From assembly GCA_027922465.2 (NCBI GenBank), contig BQMF02000268.1, forward strand, positions 536,106-600,105: 64,000 nucleotides of DNA, in the 5' to 3' direction. Positions 39,097 to 52,968 of the stretch are shown here, in pieces (the stretch's first letter is position 1; every line of letters starts with the position of its first letter). The translations under genes were made by a program, and so were the position numbers. The DNA comes from Turritopsis dohrnii. Taxonomy: Eukaryota; Cnidaria; Hydrozoa; Anthoathecata; Oceaniidae. A model generated the notes under the pieces. That model saw nothing but the letters and a program-made list of their open reading frames with translations. It had not been told where the DNA came from and made no database searches.

Positions 39097-40901
39097 ATTT
39101 GCAAGAACTTTGTGAAAAGTCGTCGTATCTCATGGGAGATTTAATGACTTACCAAAGAAATTTTAATAAGCGTGCTCTTTCCATGATAGGTCTCAATAAT
39201 TTTGAAATTTCAATGTTAATTTCGTTTCACATTAACGAGGGTCATACATGTGTGAACATCGTAAATATCTTTTGTTTTACTAACATTCGCTGATCTTTTA
39301 CGGTCAAACATTTACCGCGGATGAGAAATGAAGGTCTGTTAATATTCTAATAATGGCGCTTTAAAAACATTGCCAAATATAATTATAAGTAATTTGGCGC
39401 TTCTCATAAGCTAATCGAAGTCACCCCATAATTGATATTGTCGTTTTCTTGGAAAGATCAAGTCATTTCTCTGGAATTACATACAAGATTAGATTTAAAT
39501 ATTCTAAGGGGTCATTATTTTCTAACACATATCTAACTTGATAATGTAAGCCTTATCTTACGAAAAGCTTTGTATATTTTTAATAAATGCTAACATGTGT
39601 TTTTAATAAATAAGAATGAAAATGAATTCAGAACATGCTTTTAGAAATTTTATTATCATAAAATAAGTCAAAAAATAAATTTTTGTACGTCAATCACAGT
39701 GAGGGAGGCCACTTCTTAATGGGTATTGAAATAGATAGGCCATTATGATTCTTTACGGTCCATTTGCATTTCTTCTCACGATAACGTGTTGGCTGGTAAT
39801 TGCTCTCTATTGGGGCTCTCTAACTCTGCTGGATCTGTGTTTCATATAAAACGTTTTATTCAGTTACATGTGGTGAACTTGGTAAGATAGAATGTATGTT
39901 TTCGTGACAAGAATCTTTGTTTACATTTTGATGTCCGTAATAAGGAAGGCTGTCCTTAATTTGGCACATTGACGACGACGGTATTTATGATTTACACAAA
40001 ATGAATAATATCATCAATATTATTCTCAGCACAGCAGACAACCTTTCGAGGACTTTGAGTTTACAATAGTTTGTCGCTCTCCTATCCTCTCATGACAGGC
40101 CTCAGTGAATGGCATGGGTAGATTCCATGTTGACAAACTGAAAACAATACCATTAAACCAAAGAATAATGAAATACAAACCAAAATAGATCGGATTTAAG
40201 ATTCGAAGCTGCTTCCACCGTTTACAGTAGTTTCCTACTATGGCTTTGGTGGCTTCCAAAAGCAAAATCGATTTGATTCCCACTAAAGGAGGAGTACTGA
40301 GCATATGATTGTAAGTAATGAGCTGTCTACCTTGCTCATCCTTTGTAAGATGAATGATTCTCAGGATTTACCATCTGAATAGGCAAGCTCAATGAAAACA
40401 AATCTAACCTTAAGCGCACAACGTCTTTGAGTAAGTCCATTCCTATGTGTGAAAAGAGGCTTTGTACTAAGTAGTCGAGTATTTATATTTCTTTTATTCC
40501 AACAGTCGTTCTATTGTCCAAGTTTGTTTTTGCTGCGCATAAACATTAATACTTTGAACAAGACTTTGACAGTTTCACTTACATGACAAAAAAAACAATC
40601 ATGGCACGAGATAGAGAAACTAATGGAAAAGTCTAGTTGATAGACTGTTTCAAGCTTTTTACTTGTTATAAATTACTCAATTTACAAACTCGCCCACGTA
40701 AATTTGATTGCTAATTCGTTGTTATAATAATAATTTTTAGCTGCCAGCGACTGAATCATTTTCGAAAGAAAGGAGGAGCGAGATGTAGATGAGTAGTGTT
40801 TTAGATGGGAGAAATGTTACGTTACTCCTGGTGGTAATCTTCGATCCGATTATACAAACATACATACAAAAAGTCTTTAACCCGAGTTATTTGAAAGTAG
40901 A
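39097..40901. other. intergenic, upstream of the UBAN gene
   Basis: No firm gene. A 92-residue minus-strand frame at 40026-40304 (KSILLLEATKAIVGNYCKRW with a hydrophobic middle) has no recognised domain. The interval presumably includes the promoter of the gene starting at 40902. Confidence 0.4.
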
Positions 40902-43900
40902 ATGGCTGCCACTATCGCAACACATAATAGGCTAGAACCCCGGGAGGTGATAGAATGGGACATACCATTTGAGATGCATGGAAATGAGACAGACGTTATT
41001 GATTTCAGTAAATTGAGTATGGGAACAGAGTTAAGAAACAAAATGTGGGAAACTGATAATAAAGGTATGCTGAATTCTTACCATCAGAATGGGAGTTCGT
41101 CATCTTCACCATTGCTGGATCAAAACCAAAATTTTACGAATGGTTTTTCCCATTTTGTTCCTGGTTATCAAGCAGATCATAAGAATCTTGATGATTTTAC
41201 CAATGTGCCTGTTTCCTATTGTGACTCAGCGTTCAGTCGTTATCAATCGCAATCACAAATACCAAATACCACACTACCTGGAAACATTTATAATACAAAT
41301 GGACACCAGTACATCAGTTCACCAACAACAAAGTCTCGTAAAGGACAACCCTTGTTGCAATCTCCAGTCCCTATGCCCAGTGATAGGAAGACGCCTGAAC
41401 TACTATCAGAAGCAGATAACACGTTTGACGATAGAAGGGTAAATAATAATATAATTTCATTTTCTTGTAATGTATTATGTTTTCGTTGCTAGCAATATTT
41501 CTTGATTATGACAATGAATCATCCACTTTATTTTGTAATGAATAAATTTAAAACTGCTGCATAACATAGTTGGCAAAATTAAAACTATTGATTTTCACAT
41601 CATGCTATTAGACAATAGTGGTTGCTGTGATTTGTTGTCATTAAATGTTTTAATTATTATCAATAAAATGATCTTGTTAGAGAAAATTGTTTTTTTATAT
41701 TAATGAGATGGTATAATTGATTTGTTCTCTGATTTAATTGTATTTTCAATTAGCCACACAAAGATTGCTTTCAGAAATAAGCATATATTGTTTCTAGTGG
41801 TGGCTCTAGGAAGTCAATTATTAAAACTGTGTTTTGTCTCTGCATTTCCATGAATATTATAAACAATTAAATTGTGATTCTGTTTTATGATACTGAAAAC
41901 ATGATAAGACATGACAATTGTTTTTGTCGGTTTCTATTTAATTAGTGCCTCACGCTTCACTCATTTCTAACCACAAAATAAGCAAGATGGTCAACAAATG
42001 AAAATAAAAGCACTTTGGTTGCATGTTTCTGTAATCAGATTCCTATTCAATTCATGATGTAATCGAAAACATTATTACAATGTGACTTTTTTGTCAACTG
42101 TGTTTTTTTTCACAAAAGAAGAAAAAAAATAATATTCATAATTGTATATTGGCTTACATTGAGATAGAACTACACTCTAGTTTTCTTATTTCCAAAGAGA
42201 TTCTAACTTTTTAGCTGTCTTACCAAAATTGTAGGTCCTTAAGCCTTTTAATTCATTAGTTGTTTGGGAAAAGTTCAGATTTTTGTTCAAATATTCATGT
42301 GCTCCTTAGTTTTGCTTTTTAGTACATTTCACTTTGAAAATCAGTTTAGAGACCTTAGGAGCTTTCATTTGTTTTGTACGTGAATTCATGATAAGCTATA
42401 TAATAAGAAAACACCTGGTTCTTGATATATATCACAGAACATATTGATTGTTCTATATTTATAGTGGCTCAAAGTTGTTTTTGTTCAACAGCTGAATGAT
42501 CATTCTCGTCTTACCAATAGACTTCTGAGAATTAAGTAAAACTGGTGGGAAATAAGTCTTTCCAGAAAATTCTTTTATTACATTCGCTTTCAGCATAATC
42601 TTATACAACCTTCTGAACAATAAAAAATGAAGGGTTCAACCCAGGGCTCAACCCCTTTAGTAATGCTGATTTTTAGTAAGTAACACTTGGAGCAAGTTGA
42701 TGTCTTGGCAATTGGTTTTCAGATATAATTTATCTTGTCCTTTTTGTTTCATGTTATTTCATTTTAGATCAACGAAAGCCAAACAATCAAGGAAGAATTG
42801 TTGGAAATGAAATCAATCTTTACCAAGTTAGCATCCCAGACAGACGGTAAGTAGTTTGGTTACCAAGGCGTTTTATATAAATTTTCTTAACTGCACTGGT
42901 GTTTTTTCTTTGTTCTCTAACAGCTACTTGATCTTATTATGTATCTTTCAGACATATTAGGTCTTCCCGAACCTGTTCAACTTGCCCTAAAAGTCATTCG
43001 GTTGGAAGGCCAACTTCAAGACCGTGATAATGCCAATAAATCGTTAGACGACACAATAAAAAAATTGACCAAAGATATTGAAAAGATGAAAGAAGAGCAT
43101 GAATTTGAGATAGAAAAACAGAAGAATGAAATTCAATTTCTTAGCGAAAAACATGATTATAAAGTGAATCTAGATGCAAAGTTGAAAGGTATGAAACAGA
43201 ATGAAAAGTGTTCGAGTGAAGCCAAGCAGATTGCTTACCTGAAAGAGGAATTGTTAGGTGTAACTGAGACCAAAGAAAAGGTAATCAAAAATAATTGATT
43301 TCAGAAATTTAATATTTTGTCCTTTTGTTGTTATACTCAACAACATATGCAAAAAGGATAATATTGTAGCAAGATTTTATTTATTTTTTTGTATCTTCGA
43401 CTTGTTTAGCACGTTCAAATATATATATTGGTCATAGAATATTCCGTGTATCGTGGTTTGAGATGAATGGCTTCAGTGTTTCAAAAAAAGTTTTATGTTG
43501 TTATATTGAGAAAATGTCTTATTCATTCATTGATTTTGTTGTGAAAGTGAAGCCTGCATTACATACCCATACTGCATTGCAATAGTTTGTGATGTCTAGT
43601 GGCTAACATGACATATCTTCAGTAAGGCTGATCCGTTACATGCAATTTTTTAATCATCATGCAAGTTTTGCCATATCCTTTTACATCTTGTTTATGATTT
43701 TCATTTGTTACCAACGAAGCATATAGTTCTTGTCAACTCAAACTTTGATATAACGATTCGAATGTAAATATAATTTTTTAAACCAATCAAAACGCAAGAA
43801 ATCCTTTTTTCGCCATTTTGATTGGTTGCCTATTTCCAAAAAAGATAGAAGTAATCTTAATATTGTCAATTGCTTTTCCTTTTAACAGAAAATTAAGGAG

Positions 43901-46900
43901 CTGTCGGATTGGAAGAACACCAATGAACACAAAATGAAAATGGCAGAGATGGATACATCGAACATGGAGAAGGAAGTTTCCCACTTGAAAACTCTTCTTA
44001 ATGAGCAGCTAACTATCCAACAAAATAAAAAAAACGAGCTTGAAAAATACATCACAGCTGCCAGAGAGGCGATGGAACGCGAACGTCAGGATCGTTATTT
44101 GTTGTTGGTCGAGCAAAACAAACTCAAGCACAAGGTGGAGAAGTTGTCTGAAACTTGCAAGTCTTATCAGGTAATCAACATCGTTTTTTGCTAGGTAATC
44201 AAGGCAGTTTCTTATTGGGTAATCAAGGACATGACGATGTCTTAAATCATCCTGTTGCTAGTAATTATTCAATTTGTAAAGAAAGAGAAAAAATACAAAA
44301 AGCAAAAAATATTGAAATGACTAATTTGGATCTACCATATTTGTAATAATTAAAATGAAAGTTTATAAAATATATATTAGTAGCAATAAAAAAAGCTAAC
44401 AAAATTTTGTTGACTGAAAACCTAATGGTAGTGAAAAGTATAAGCAGAAGAACTGAGTTAATGCGAACTATGAATTCTGAAATAACATAGACCATAATTG
44501 AATAAGTTAAAATCAAAATGCTGTCAAAAAATGAGTTCCAAGTGAAAAAAAGGACAAAAAGCAAACATTCAAGTCCTTCCATTAGTTATATTACTGCTAA
44601 GCAATGACCTTTTCAGTTCCTAAAGGTACCGTTATAAATTACGGTGCTGTGAAGTAAATCTTTCATCTACCACCCAACTGGACTAACCCCCTTTGACAAC
44701 AAAAAACTGATATCATTGATTCTTACTTAAGATAGTAGGGCCACTACCACAATCTCTCTACCACAATGTCTAACCAATTGGTGTTACTAATTGTGTTTAT
44801 GATATTTCAGCTAAAGAACGAAGAACTGTGTCGAATCCAAAATGAACTCGAACAAGAATGTGATCAATTCAGAAAGTTGAAGAAAATGATTCAAGAACAT
44901 GGCCTTCCCAATCACGAACAGTTAATCATGCTACAACAACAAGTAATATTCTTTATTTTATTTTCCAGCTATTCCAGCACGACCTGTACTAACTTGTAAA
45001 AACTGTTGCTTTTTGCAGACAGAAATGTTTAAAGATGACGTGTTGAGCGAGCGCAAGGACAGAGAAAGAGCACAGGCACAGAGAGAAAAATTGAGACGTG
45101 ATCTAGAAATTTTGCAAAGTCGAAACCAATCCCTTCAAGAACAGGTATTTAGACGTTTATCTCTCAACTATGACCTAATCTTGCCATACTGAGTGATTCC
45201 TAATCAAATGAAACATTGGCTTATAAACTTAAAATCATGGAGTTGTTGTTACTTCAATGACATTAAGACTTTCAACCAATTCAAGTTCTTCGTCATGGTA
45301 ACCATGGTAACCCTCAATAGAACGTCCCTTTGTCTTTCTGTGTAATGCTGGAAGAATGGCAGTGAAACCAATTCAACTTTCATCAAATTCATTCATTCAA
45401 TTATTCAATTGTTTTGCAGGTGTACAAGTATCAAGAGCATATCATGAGACTTAACACCGGCGACCGGCGTTATAACCATCAACATGAGTTCTTGATGTCA
45501 CAGCAGGTCTGGATCTTAAAACGTTTAATCTACACATCAGTAGTTTGTTAATTAATTTGTTCTTCTCACACCTTCCTTGTTTAGAACACTGGAAAGTTTG
45601 CCAGACAATTTTCCAGTCCATCCTATTACAACCCGAAAATTCGTGCACCACCTAACATGGCACCACCTAATGTGACTGGCTCTATGATGAAGACTTCGCC
45701 ATTCGGTGGTAGCACTGGGTCGCTTAACCAGCTCTCAAGCAAACCTGAAACTGTTCGTTTGAGTAATGGTTTTACAAACAACTATCCAATTCGAACGCCA
45801 CCAATTCGACAACAACAACAAGGGTAAAGCAAAGTCGATCTTTTTATCTCATATTATTTTTCCGACTGGTAGCCTGGTAGCCTTGTGGTATAGTGCTCGC
45901 TTCCTGTTCGGGAGGTCGCTGGTTCAATCCCCGACCGAGTCATGCCAGCGACTATAACAGTGTGAATCACTCCTCTCTGCTTAGCACTCAGCAAGAGAGT
46001 AAAAATGGTGTCTAGGGTGGTTGTCTAGTTGAGCGGTTTCTGTCATTGCAGCTTCCGTAGCCCAAATGGGGGCTTTAAATGCTCTAGGACCTCCTTCGCA
46101 GGACCCTCATTGATAACAGTACCTTAAGGAACTGAAGAGGCTATCCTGGGTAAACATTCGTAAATAATAATAAATAAATAAGCTGTTCATATTTTACACA
46201 CATGTTTGAGAAACGTTTCACTTGTTTTTCAATTTCCGTGCGCAAAAGTGAAGGAAGCTTTTTTGGTTTACGCATGTATTTGTTTGTAGTTGAATGTAAG
46301 CTTGTAGTTGAATGATTTTGCATATAGTTACAACAACAGCAGCCATTTTGATCCATGGCAACAGAAAGCAGGTGTTCAGCAAGCCGCACAGCAACAGCGT
46401 TCCAATGTAAACACGCTCCACAACATCAACCGTGCTCCGCGTTCACCACTTCTTGGACCTAATGGCGATCCTTGGGTGTTGCCGCCCGCTTCGAACAGCC
46501 CACCGCAGATACAACACCAAGTGGGTGCACTCTATGTTTGATATGTATAAATAGGGGCGTTATTCCGTTTATGGGTGTAAATATATTTGCATTATCCAAT
46601 CAATTTCTTTAGATGAATTCACCTCTGAGCTACAACACGAACATTTGGTCCCATCATCAGGCTGCTTCATCCATTCAATACAACGCCCCGCGCTCGGCTG
46701 GGCCATCAAGCCAATCGAATTGGGCCTTCTCAAACGAAAGTACGAGCGTTTTTGCGTCACAAGCAAACGAAACTGCCACCGTGTTTACCTCGCAAGCCAA
46801 TGAAAGTAATAACACGCTTACAGCTATTCCAGGTATGTTTTTAGTTTCATTGCTAACTCGCAGTAGGAGAGATTTTACGTTGCGGCTTATTTACAGATTA

Positions 46901-47142
46901 AATTTTAAGGTGGTGAAACGTGGTCAACTGCTTCAGATGATGTCCATGCTCACACGGCCCAGGAATCTACAGCCTCCACATCTTCTCCGAAGAACCAAGA
47001 TGGCGAAAACCAGGATGTTGGTTGCAAAGCTGACGGCTCACCTCTTCTCCATGGGGTTGGAGGATTTCAATGTGGCAAATGCAACTTAAAGTTTCAGGAC
47101 ACAGAGTCTTTCAGAGGACATGTGGAGAAGTGTTTCAACTGA
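40902..47142 (+). CDS. TNIP/NEMO/optineurin-like UBAN coiled-coil protein (11 exons)
   Basis: Exons in phase: 40902-41438, 42768-42846, 42952-43280, 43889-44170, 44811-44942, 45019-45144, 45420-45506, 45585-45823, 46328-46520, 46613-46832, 46910-47142; 818 residues. Layout: polar Ser/Asn/Gln-rich N-terminus (1-180); long coiled coil (about 205-470); a UBAN-like stretch in exon 6 (EMFKDDVLSERKDRERAQAQ followed by REKLRRDLEIL), whose ER-x-DRER core looks more like TNIP (ABIN) than NEMO; Gln/Pro/Asn-rich linker (about 500-740); and a C-terminal CCHC finger, CGKCNLKFQDTESF then RGHVEKC. UBAN plus a CCHC finger is the layout of ubiquitin-chain sensors that tune NF-kB and autophagy. An acceptor CTTTAG/TTTCAG type precedes most exons; the last exon uses TTTTAAG. 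Exact orthology (TNIP, NEMO or OPTN) cannot be settled by eye. A tRNA-SINE sits in intron 8. Confidence 0.75.
45871..46181 (+). mobile_element. tRNA-derived SINE in the UBAN gene intron
   Basis: The head carries RNA polymerase III promoter boxes: an A-box-like TAGCCTTGTGGTATAGTGC at about 45888 and a B-box GGTTCAATCCC at 45921-45931. A non-tRNA body follows and the element ends in an AATA-rich tail (TAAATAATAATAAATAAATA, about 46161-46181). It lies between exons 8 and 9 in the sense orientation. Confidence 0.8.
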
Positions 47143-48203
47143 AATGTTTTCTTTGCTCAGTTGTACTCTAAGCCGTTGAATGATCCATTTTCTCGTTTGT
47201 TCACACGCACTGAGGCAAAAGTATTGTTTTCTTCTTCAGGGTGATCGAGACATTTTTCTATGTGATTTTTTTAACTTGATGAATTTATGAAAAGTAAAAG
47301 TACTAATTAGATTACGTAATATATATTTTTAGCTGTTGCGTTGAACTGTTGAATTTTAATCATGGTTCTTGTAGGTTGTCATGGTTACCGGTAAACTAAC
47401 CGTTATTTCACGGACTTGAACTCAGTAGTTATAAATTTGTTCAGGCTATCGTAAATATGTTTAGCCTGGATTTAATTTACTCTTTGTATTTTTCCATTAT
47501 CGGTTGCCGTAATTTTCGAACAATACTGCGGTTTATAATGGGAGAATTCAAATTAAGAATGAATTTTTTTTAGAATAAGGATTGATTTTTTGTTGACTTT
47601 TTGTTTGTTGAACTTCTTTATAAAACTTGGAAATTCTATTTAATTTTATTTATATTTTTTATTGAAAAAGAAATTTGGGATTTATTTCATAGAGAGAATG
47701 ATATTTTTTGTCCTGTCTAGCACCGAAGAATAATTTGTTTAATCTGCAGACCTTATTTAGTTATTTACGATGTGTATATAAATTTCGGTTTTCTTTAAAG
47801 CTCTATTTACACGAAATTGTTTTCATTGAAACAGTTCGACAACTTCCATATTCATTGAAAAGAAAACAAGCTTCGCATTCTACCTATGACGTTTTCGACT
47901 TCCGTTACTTTTATATTCTTTAGGGTAGTCTTTTGTTTCGCCCATTCCTTACTACATTTATATGCTGGTCATATGGATGTCTCTCCTCCCTCGTCATTTT
48001 AAAGGCTCTTATCCAAGTTTTTCTATATAATGTCTTCTGTGATTTCAACTTCATCATCCCAGGAGAAGAACTATCGAAATCTTTCCCCTCTTCAAACACT
48101 CTAATCCAACGGGCGCGGAAATTTCTTGACTCTTCCTCCTCATAGTAATGTATATCATTAGCATGTAAGCAAAGTAGAGATTCGATGATTAGTTTTATTT
48201 CAT
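47143..48203. other. 3' flank of the UBAN gene
   Basis: 3' UTR and intergenic AT-rich DNA. A plus-strand frame ending at 48145 has an acceptor-like TCATCCCAG and reads EELSKSFPSSNTLIQRARKF; it could be a stray terminal exon but has no visible partner. Confidence 0.35.
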
Positions 48204-49731
48204 TGATTTATTAATTGATTATTATGTTCTGTGTTTCAGATAGAAATAAACTGCGAACGAATTGATTACGTCACTGCAGCACTAACCTCGTTTCGAACTT
48301 TATCAATTATGGCATAATTTACTGTGATAATCTTTCCTATAGTTTATGAAAATGAGGCTGCTATCATGTCATGAAAATTAAGCATTTTTTTTTTTACCTT
48401 CGTCATAAAACACATTTTCTCTTCTTGTTATTTTAAAAGAAATTATTTGGTAATATATTTACATGAAATTTAGGTATTATATATTATATATATATAAAAA
48501 ATATTTTTAACAATCTCATTTCTAAAATTTAATCTGAAATCGAGGCTTATTTTTTTCACGAATACGTCCTTCAGTTGTTACGAATAATGACTTTTATTTA
48601 CACAAATTTATATAAGCTGACAGTGTGGAGAATAAAATAATTTTTTATAAAATGTTCGTTTGTTTGAAAACCCTGATGACAAAGGACAACTATCTTGGAA
48701 ACCCCTCTTCAGGTATCTTAACCCTCCAACATCAAACTCAGTCTCGGTTGATTATAGTAACAGTCAAATCGGATCTCACATCGAGGCTTAGGTGCCATAT
48801 CGAGACTTAGTAAATTCATGCAATAATCTCACTGTGATAACAAACCCTGCCATACCTTGAGATTTTGCGTTCTTTCATCTGAAAGTTAAGAGTGGATTCA
48901 ACATCAACGTCTTTCAATAATTTTGCAGTGACTTCTTAAAGCTCGTAGTGATGTTGAGTTACGAATCTCCCATTTTTGCAGAATGTTGAATACATCGACT
49001 TTGGTTTGGTATCTCACATGTACATCGACTTTGGTTTGGTATCGGTCAGTTGTATTGTAGCCGGAGAGCGTCCTCGAACTCCCATTTTATTCTACAAGGA
49101 ACATATTTTGAAAGTGGATGGGCCAAAAAGGACCCAACAAGCATTGATCTCTTAGATTTGCTAAAATAATGCAGATTTGGTGTTACTCACTTGAAACTAA
49201 AGCTTTTAAACACCGAAAGTAAGAAGCTCTTCATTACAAGATTTCTTCTACAACTTCGTCAACAACATCTTTATTCGTTGACATGAACTATTTTGTAATC
49301 ATTCTGGAAGCTTCGTGTTTTCGTAGGTGGCACTCTTGAAGTTCATTTAATTTCTAAACCCTCAAATGTGACTGGATGAGCAAGCAGTTCACCAAACTGA
49401 TCGAGAGATGAAAAAAATTATCGCCTCCGTCCGTATATCGAAAGAAACCCTGGGCACGAAGTTGGAATAAAGTTGTCCGCGAAGAAATGGTTAATAAAAA
49501 AATTTCGATGAAGATAAATCTACTACCCAGACCTTTCAAAACAGAAGAAAACTAATATGTAAACAAATGTTCTGACGTTGAGAAAAATTCATGAAAACAA
49601 ACTAAACTTGGCAAATCATGTTGTTTTGGTTTTGTTACTATGTTACTATATGTTACTACTATGTTACTATATCTTATGGCTGGCACTGAAGTTATAAAAG
49701 CAGTTGCGAGTTATAATCATACACAAGTGGC

Positions 49732-49885
49732 TACCGTAATCGTTCGAATAAGCGCCCGGGCGCTTATTTAATTTTTCTGCGCTTATTCGAGAGGGGCGCT
49801 TATAAAATTATTTTCTTAAAAGGGAGGGCGCTTATTCGAGAGGGGCGCTTATTTGAGAGTGGGGCTTATTCGAACGATTACGGTA
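49732..49885. mobile_element. MITE with TACCGTAATCGTTCGAATAAG termini, copy 1
   Basis: Terminal inverted repeats TACCGTAATCGTTCGAATAA and TTATTCGAACGATTACGGTA bracket about 110 bp made of GCGCTTATTCGAGAGGGGCG sub-repeats. TA at both ends fits a mariner-like insertion. It is duplicated with the 2.8 kb unit. Confidence 0.75.
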
Positions 49886-50149
49886 TTGCACTTTCAACAA
49901 AAATTCTTGAAAAGCCAAATTTGCGATACGTACAGGGTTGTTGCTTGTCGTCAAACAGAGGGAAGTGGCTAATATCATGCGAAGGACTGTCGCGGGGGCT
50001 GGTGTTACAACAGTGGTAGACTTTGCGTAATCTCTGCAAGGTCTTTATGGTCTCACTTTCTTTTCTAGAAGCAATGATTGGTTTATTCTGGATTGGAACT
50101 CAACCAAACACGTTTTTCCTATTTTTTTCCTTCTTGAATATAATGGCGC

Positions 50150-50987
50150 TTGTTAAGTTGTCATTAGCTCAAGAAGGCTCTTGTTATTCCTGTCTATAAA
50201 AATAAAGGCTCGCCATTTGGTTGGAATTTTTATACCAATATCTCTTTTGTATAATATCGATAAGATTTTTCAAAAACTAATGCATAAACGTCTTATCAAA
50301 TTTCTTGAGAACTCAAAGATTATCTATCCTTCTCAGTTCGGTTTCCGCTCGAAACATTCGACTGTATCTGCCCTTTGTCATTGTGTGGAAAAAATTTACA
50401 AGGCGGTCGATAGTGGTAAGTTCGGCTGTGCTGTTTTTATAGATCTCCAAAAAGCCTTTAATACCGTTGATCGTGATATTTTGCTTTCTAAACTTGATTT
50501 TTATGGTATTCGAGGAATTCCTCTTGATTGGTTTCGCTCTTTTCTCTCTCCAATCGCACACAATCTGTCTCAGTATACGGCTTCAAATCTAAACTGTATT
50601 CTTCACGGTGTTCCACAAGGATCTCTTCTTTTCCTCCTTTATGTTAATGACCTTGCATCTGATATTTCTTATTCCGATGTTAATCTTTTCGCTGATGACA
50701 CCATGTTATTTCAAAAGTGACCATTCTTTGAAGTCAATGACCAAAAAAATCAACATTGATTTGAAATTACTCACAAATTGGCTGAATGCCAACAAGATTG
50801 CTTTTTAACCGCAGCAAAACAGAACTTTTAATGTTCAAGCCTAAACGAAAGGTTAGTGACTATGAAATTAAAATTAAAATTAATGGTCACAGGTTGATTC
50901 CAAGTAAATTTGTAAAATACCTTGGTGTTTATATCGACGATGAGCTCAGTTGGAAATATCATATAAACTTTGTTTGTAGTAATCTCA
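50150..50987 (+). pseudogene. LINE RT, copy 1, truncated by the duplication junction
   Basis: Same RT as the complete copy at 52969-54619: FQKLMHKRLIKFLENSKI, AVFIDLQKAFNTVDRDILL, GVPQGSLLFLLYVNDLASD and LFADDTMLF. Translation breaks after LFQK and again at the duplication junction near 50987. Confidence 0.85.
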
Positions 50988-52550
50988 GTAATGATTTATT
51001 AATTGATTATTATGTTCTGTGTTTCAGATAGAAATAAACTGCGAACGAATTGATTACGTCACTGCAGCACTAACCTCGTTTCGAACTTTATCAATTATGG
51101 CATAATTTACTGTGATAATCTTTCCTATAGTTTATGAGTGACTTAAACATGTTCATTGTTCAACATGAAAATGAGGCTGCTATCATGTCATGAAAATTAA
51201 GCATTTTTTTTTTACCTTCGTCATAAAACACATTTTCTCTTCTTGTTATTTTAAAAGAAATTATTTGGTAATATATTTACATGAAATTTAGGTATTATAT
51301 ATTATATATATATAAAAAATATTTTTAACAATCTCATTTCTAAAATTTAATCTGAAATCGAGGCTTATTTTTTTCACGAATACGTCCTTCAGTTGTTACG
51401 AATAATGACTTTTATTTACACAAATTTATATAAGCTGACAGTGTGGAGAATAAAATAATTTTTTATAAAATGTTCGTTTGTTTGAAAACCCTGATGACAA
51501 AGGACAACTATCTTGTAAACCCCTCTTCAGGTATCTTAACCCTCCAACATCAAACTCAGTCTCGGTTGATTATAGTAACAATCAAATCGGATCTCACATC
51601 GAGGCTTAGGCGCCACATCGAGACTTAGTAAATTCATGGCAGTAATCTCACTGTGATAACAAACCCTGCCATACCTTGAGATTTTGCGTTCTTTCATCTG
51701 AAAGTTAAGAGTGGATTCAACATCAACGTCTTTCAATAATTTTGCAGTGACTTCTTAAAGCTCGTAGTGATGTTGAGTTACGAATCTCCCATTTTTGCAG
51801 AATGTTGAATACATCGACTTTGGTTTGGTATCTCACATGTACATCGACTTTGGTTTGGTATCGGTCAGTTGTATTGTAGCCGGAGAGCGTCCTCGAACTC
51901 CCATTTTATTCTACAAGGAACATATTTTGAAAGTGGATGGGCCAAAAAGGACCCAACAAGCATTGATCTCTTAGATTTGCTAAAATAATGCAGATTTGGT
52001 GTTACTCACTTGAAACTAAAGCTTTTAAACACCGAAAGTAAGAAGCTCTTCATTACAAGATTTCTTCTACAACTTCGTCAACAACATCTTTATTCGTTGA
52101 CATGAACTATTTTGTAATCATTCTGGAAGCTTCGTGTTTTCGTAGGTGGCACTCTTGAAGTTCATTTAATTTCTAAACCCTCAAATGTGACTGGATGAGC
52201 AAGCAGTTCACCAAACTGATCGAGAGATGAAAAAAATTATCGCCTCCGTCCGTATATCGAAAGAAACCCTGGGCACGAAGTTGGAATAAAGTTGTCCGCG
52301 AAGAAATGGTTAATAAAAAAATTTCGATGAAGATAAATCTACTACCCAGACCTTTCAAAACAGAAGAAAACTAATATGTAAACAAATGTTCTGACGTTGA
52401 GAAAAATTCATGAAAACAAACTAAACTTGGCAAATCATGTTGTTTTGGTTTTGTTACTATGTTACTATATGTTACTACTATGTTACTATATCTTATGGCT
52501 GGCACTGAAGTTATAAAAGCAGTTGCGAGTTATAATCATACACAAGTGGC

Positions 52551-52704
52551 TACCGTAATCGTTCGAATAAGCGCCCGGGCGCTTATTTAATTTTTCTGCG
52601 CTTATTCGAGAGGGGCGCTTATAAAATTATTTTCTTAAAAGGGAGGGCGCTTATTCGAGAGGGGCGCTTATTTGAGAGTGGGGCTTATTCGAACGATTAC
52701 GGTA
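52551..52704. mobile_element. MITE with TACCGTAATCGTTCGAATAAG termini, copy 2
   Basis: Second copy of the preceding MITE, carried by the tandem duplication rather than by an independent insertion. Confidence 0.75.
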
Positions 52705-52968
52705 TTGCACTTTCAACAAAAATTCTTGAAAAGCCAAATTTGCGATACGTACAGGGTTGTTGCTTGTCGTCAAACAGAGGGAAGTGGCTAATATCATGCG
52801 AAGGACTGTCGCGGGGGCTGGTGTTACAACAGTGGTAGACTTTGCGTAATCTCTGCAAGGTCTTTATGGTCTCACTTTCTTTTCTAGAAGCAATGATTGG
52901 TTTATTCTGGATTGGAACTCAACCAAACACGTTTTTCCTATTTTTTTCCTTCTTGAATATAATGGCGC

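Noticed and set aside
40026..40304. 92-residue minus-strand frame upstream of the UBAN gene
   Set aside because: No recognised domain, no partner exons that join in phase, and no polyadenylation or promoter support.
45888..45960. Possible tRNA gene in the UBAN gene intron
   Set aside because: A and B boxes are present but the stems do not close as a cloverleaf and the sequence continues into a SINE body with an AATA tail.
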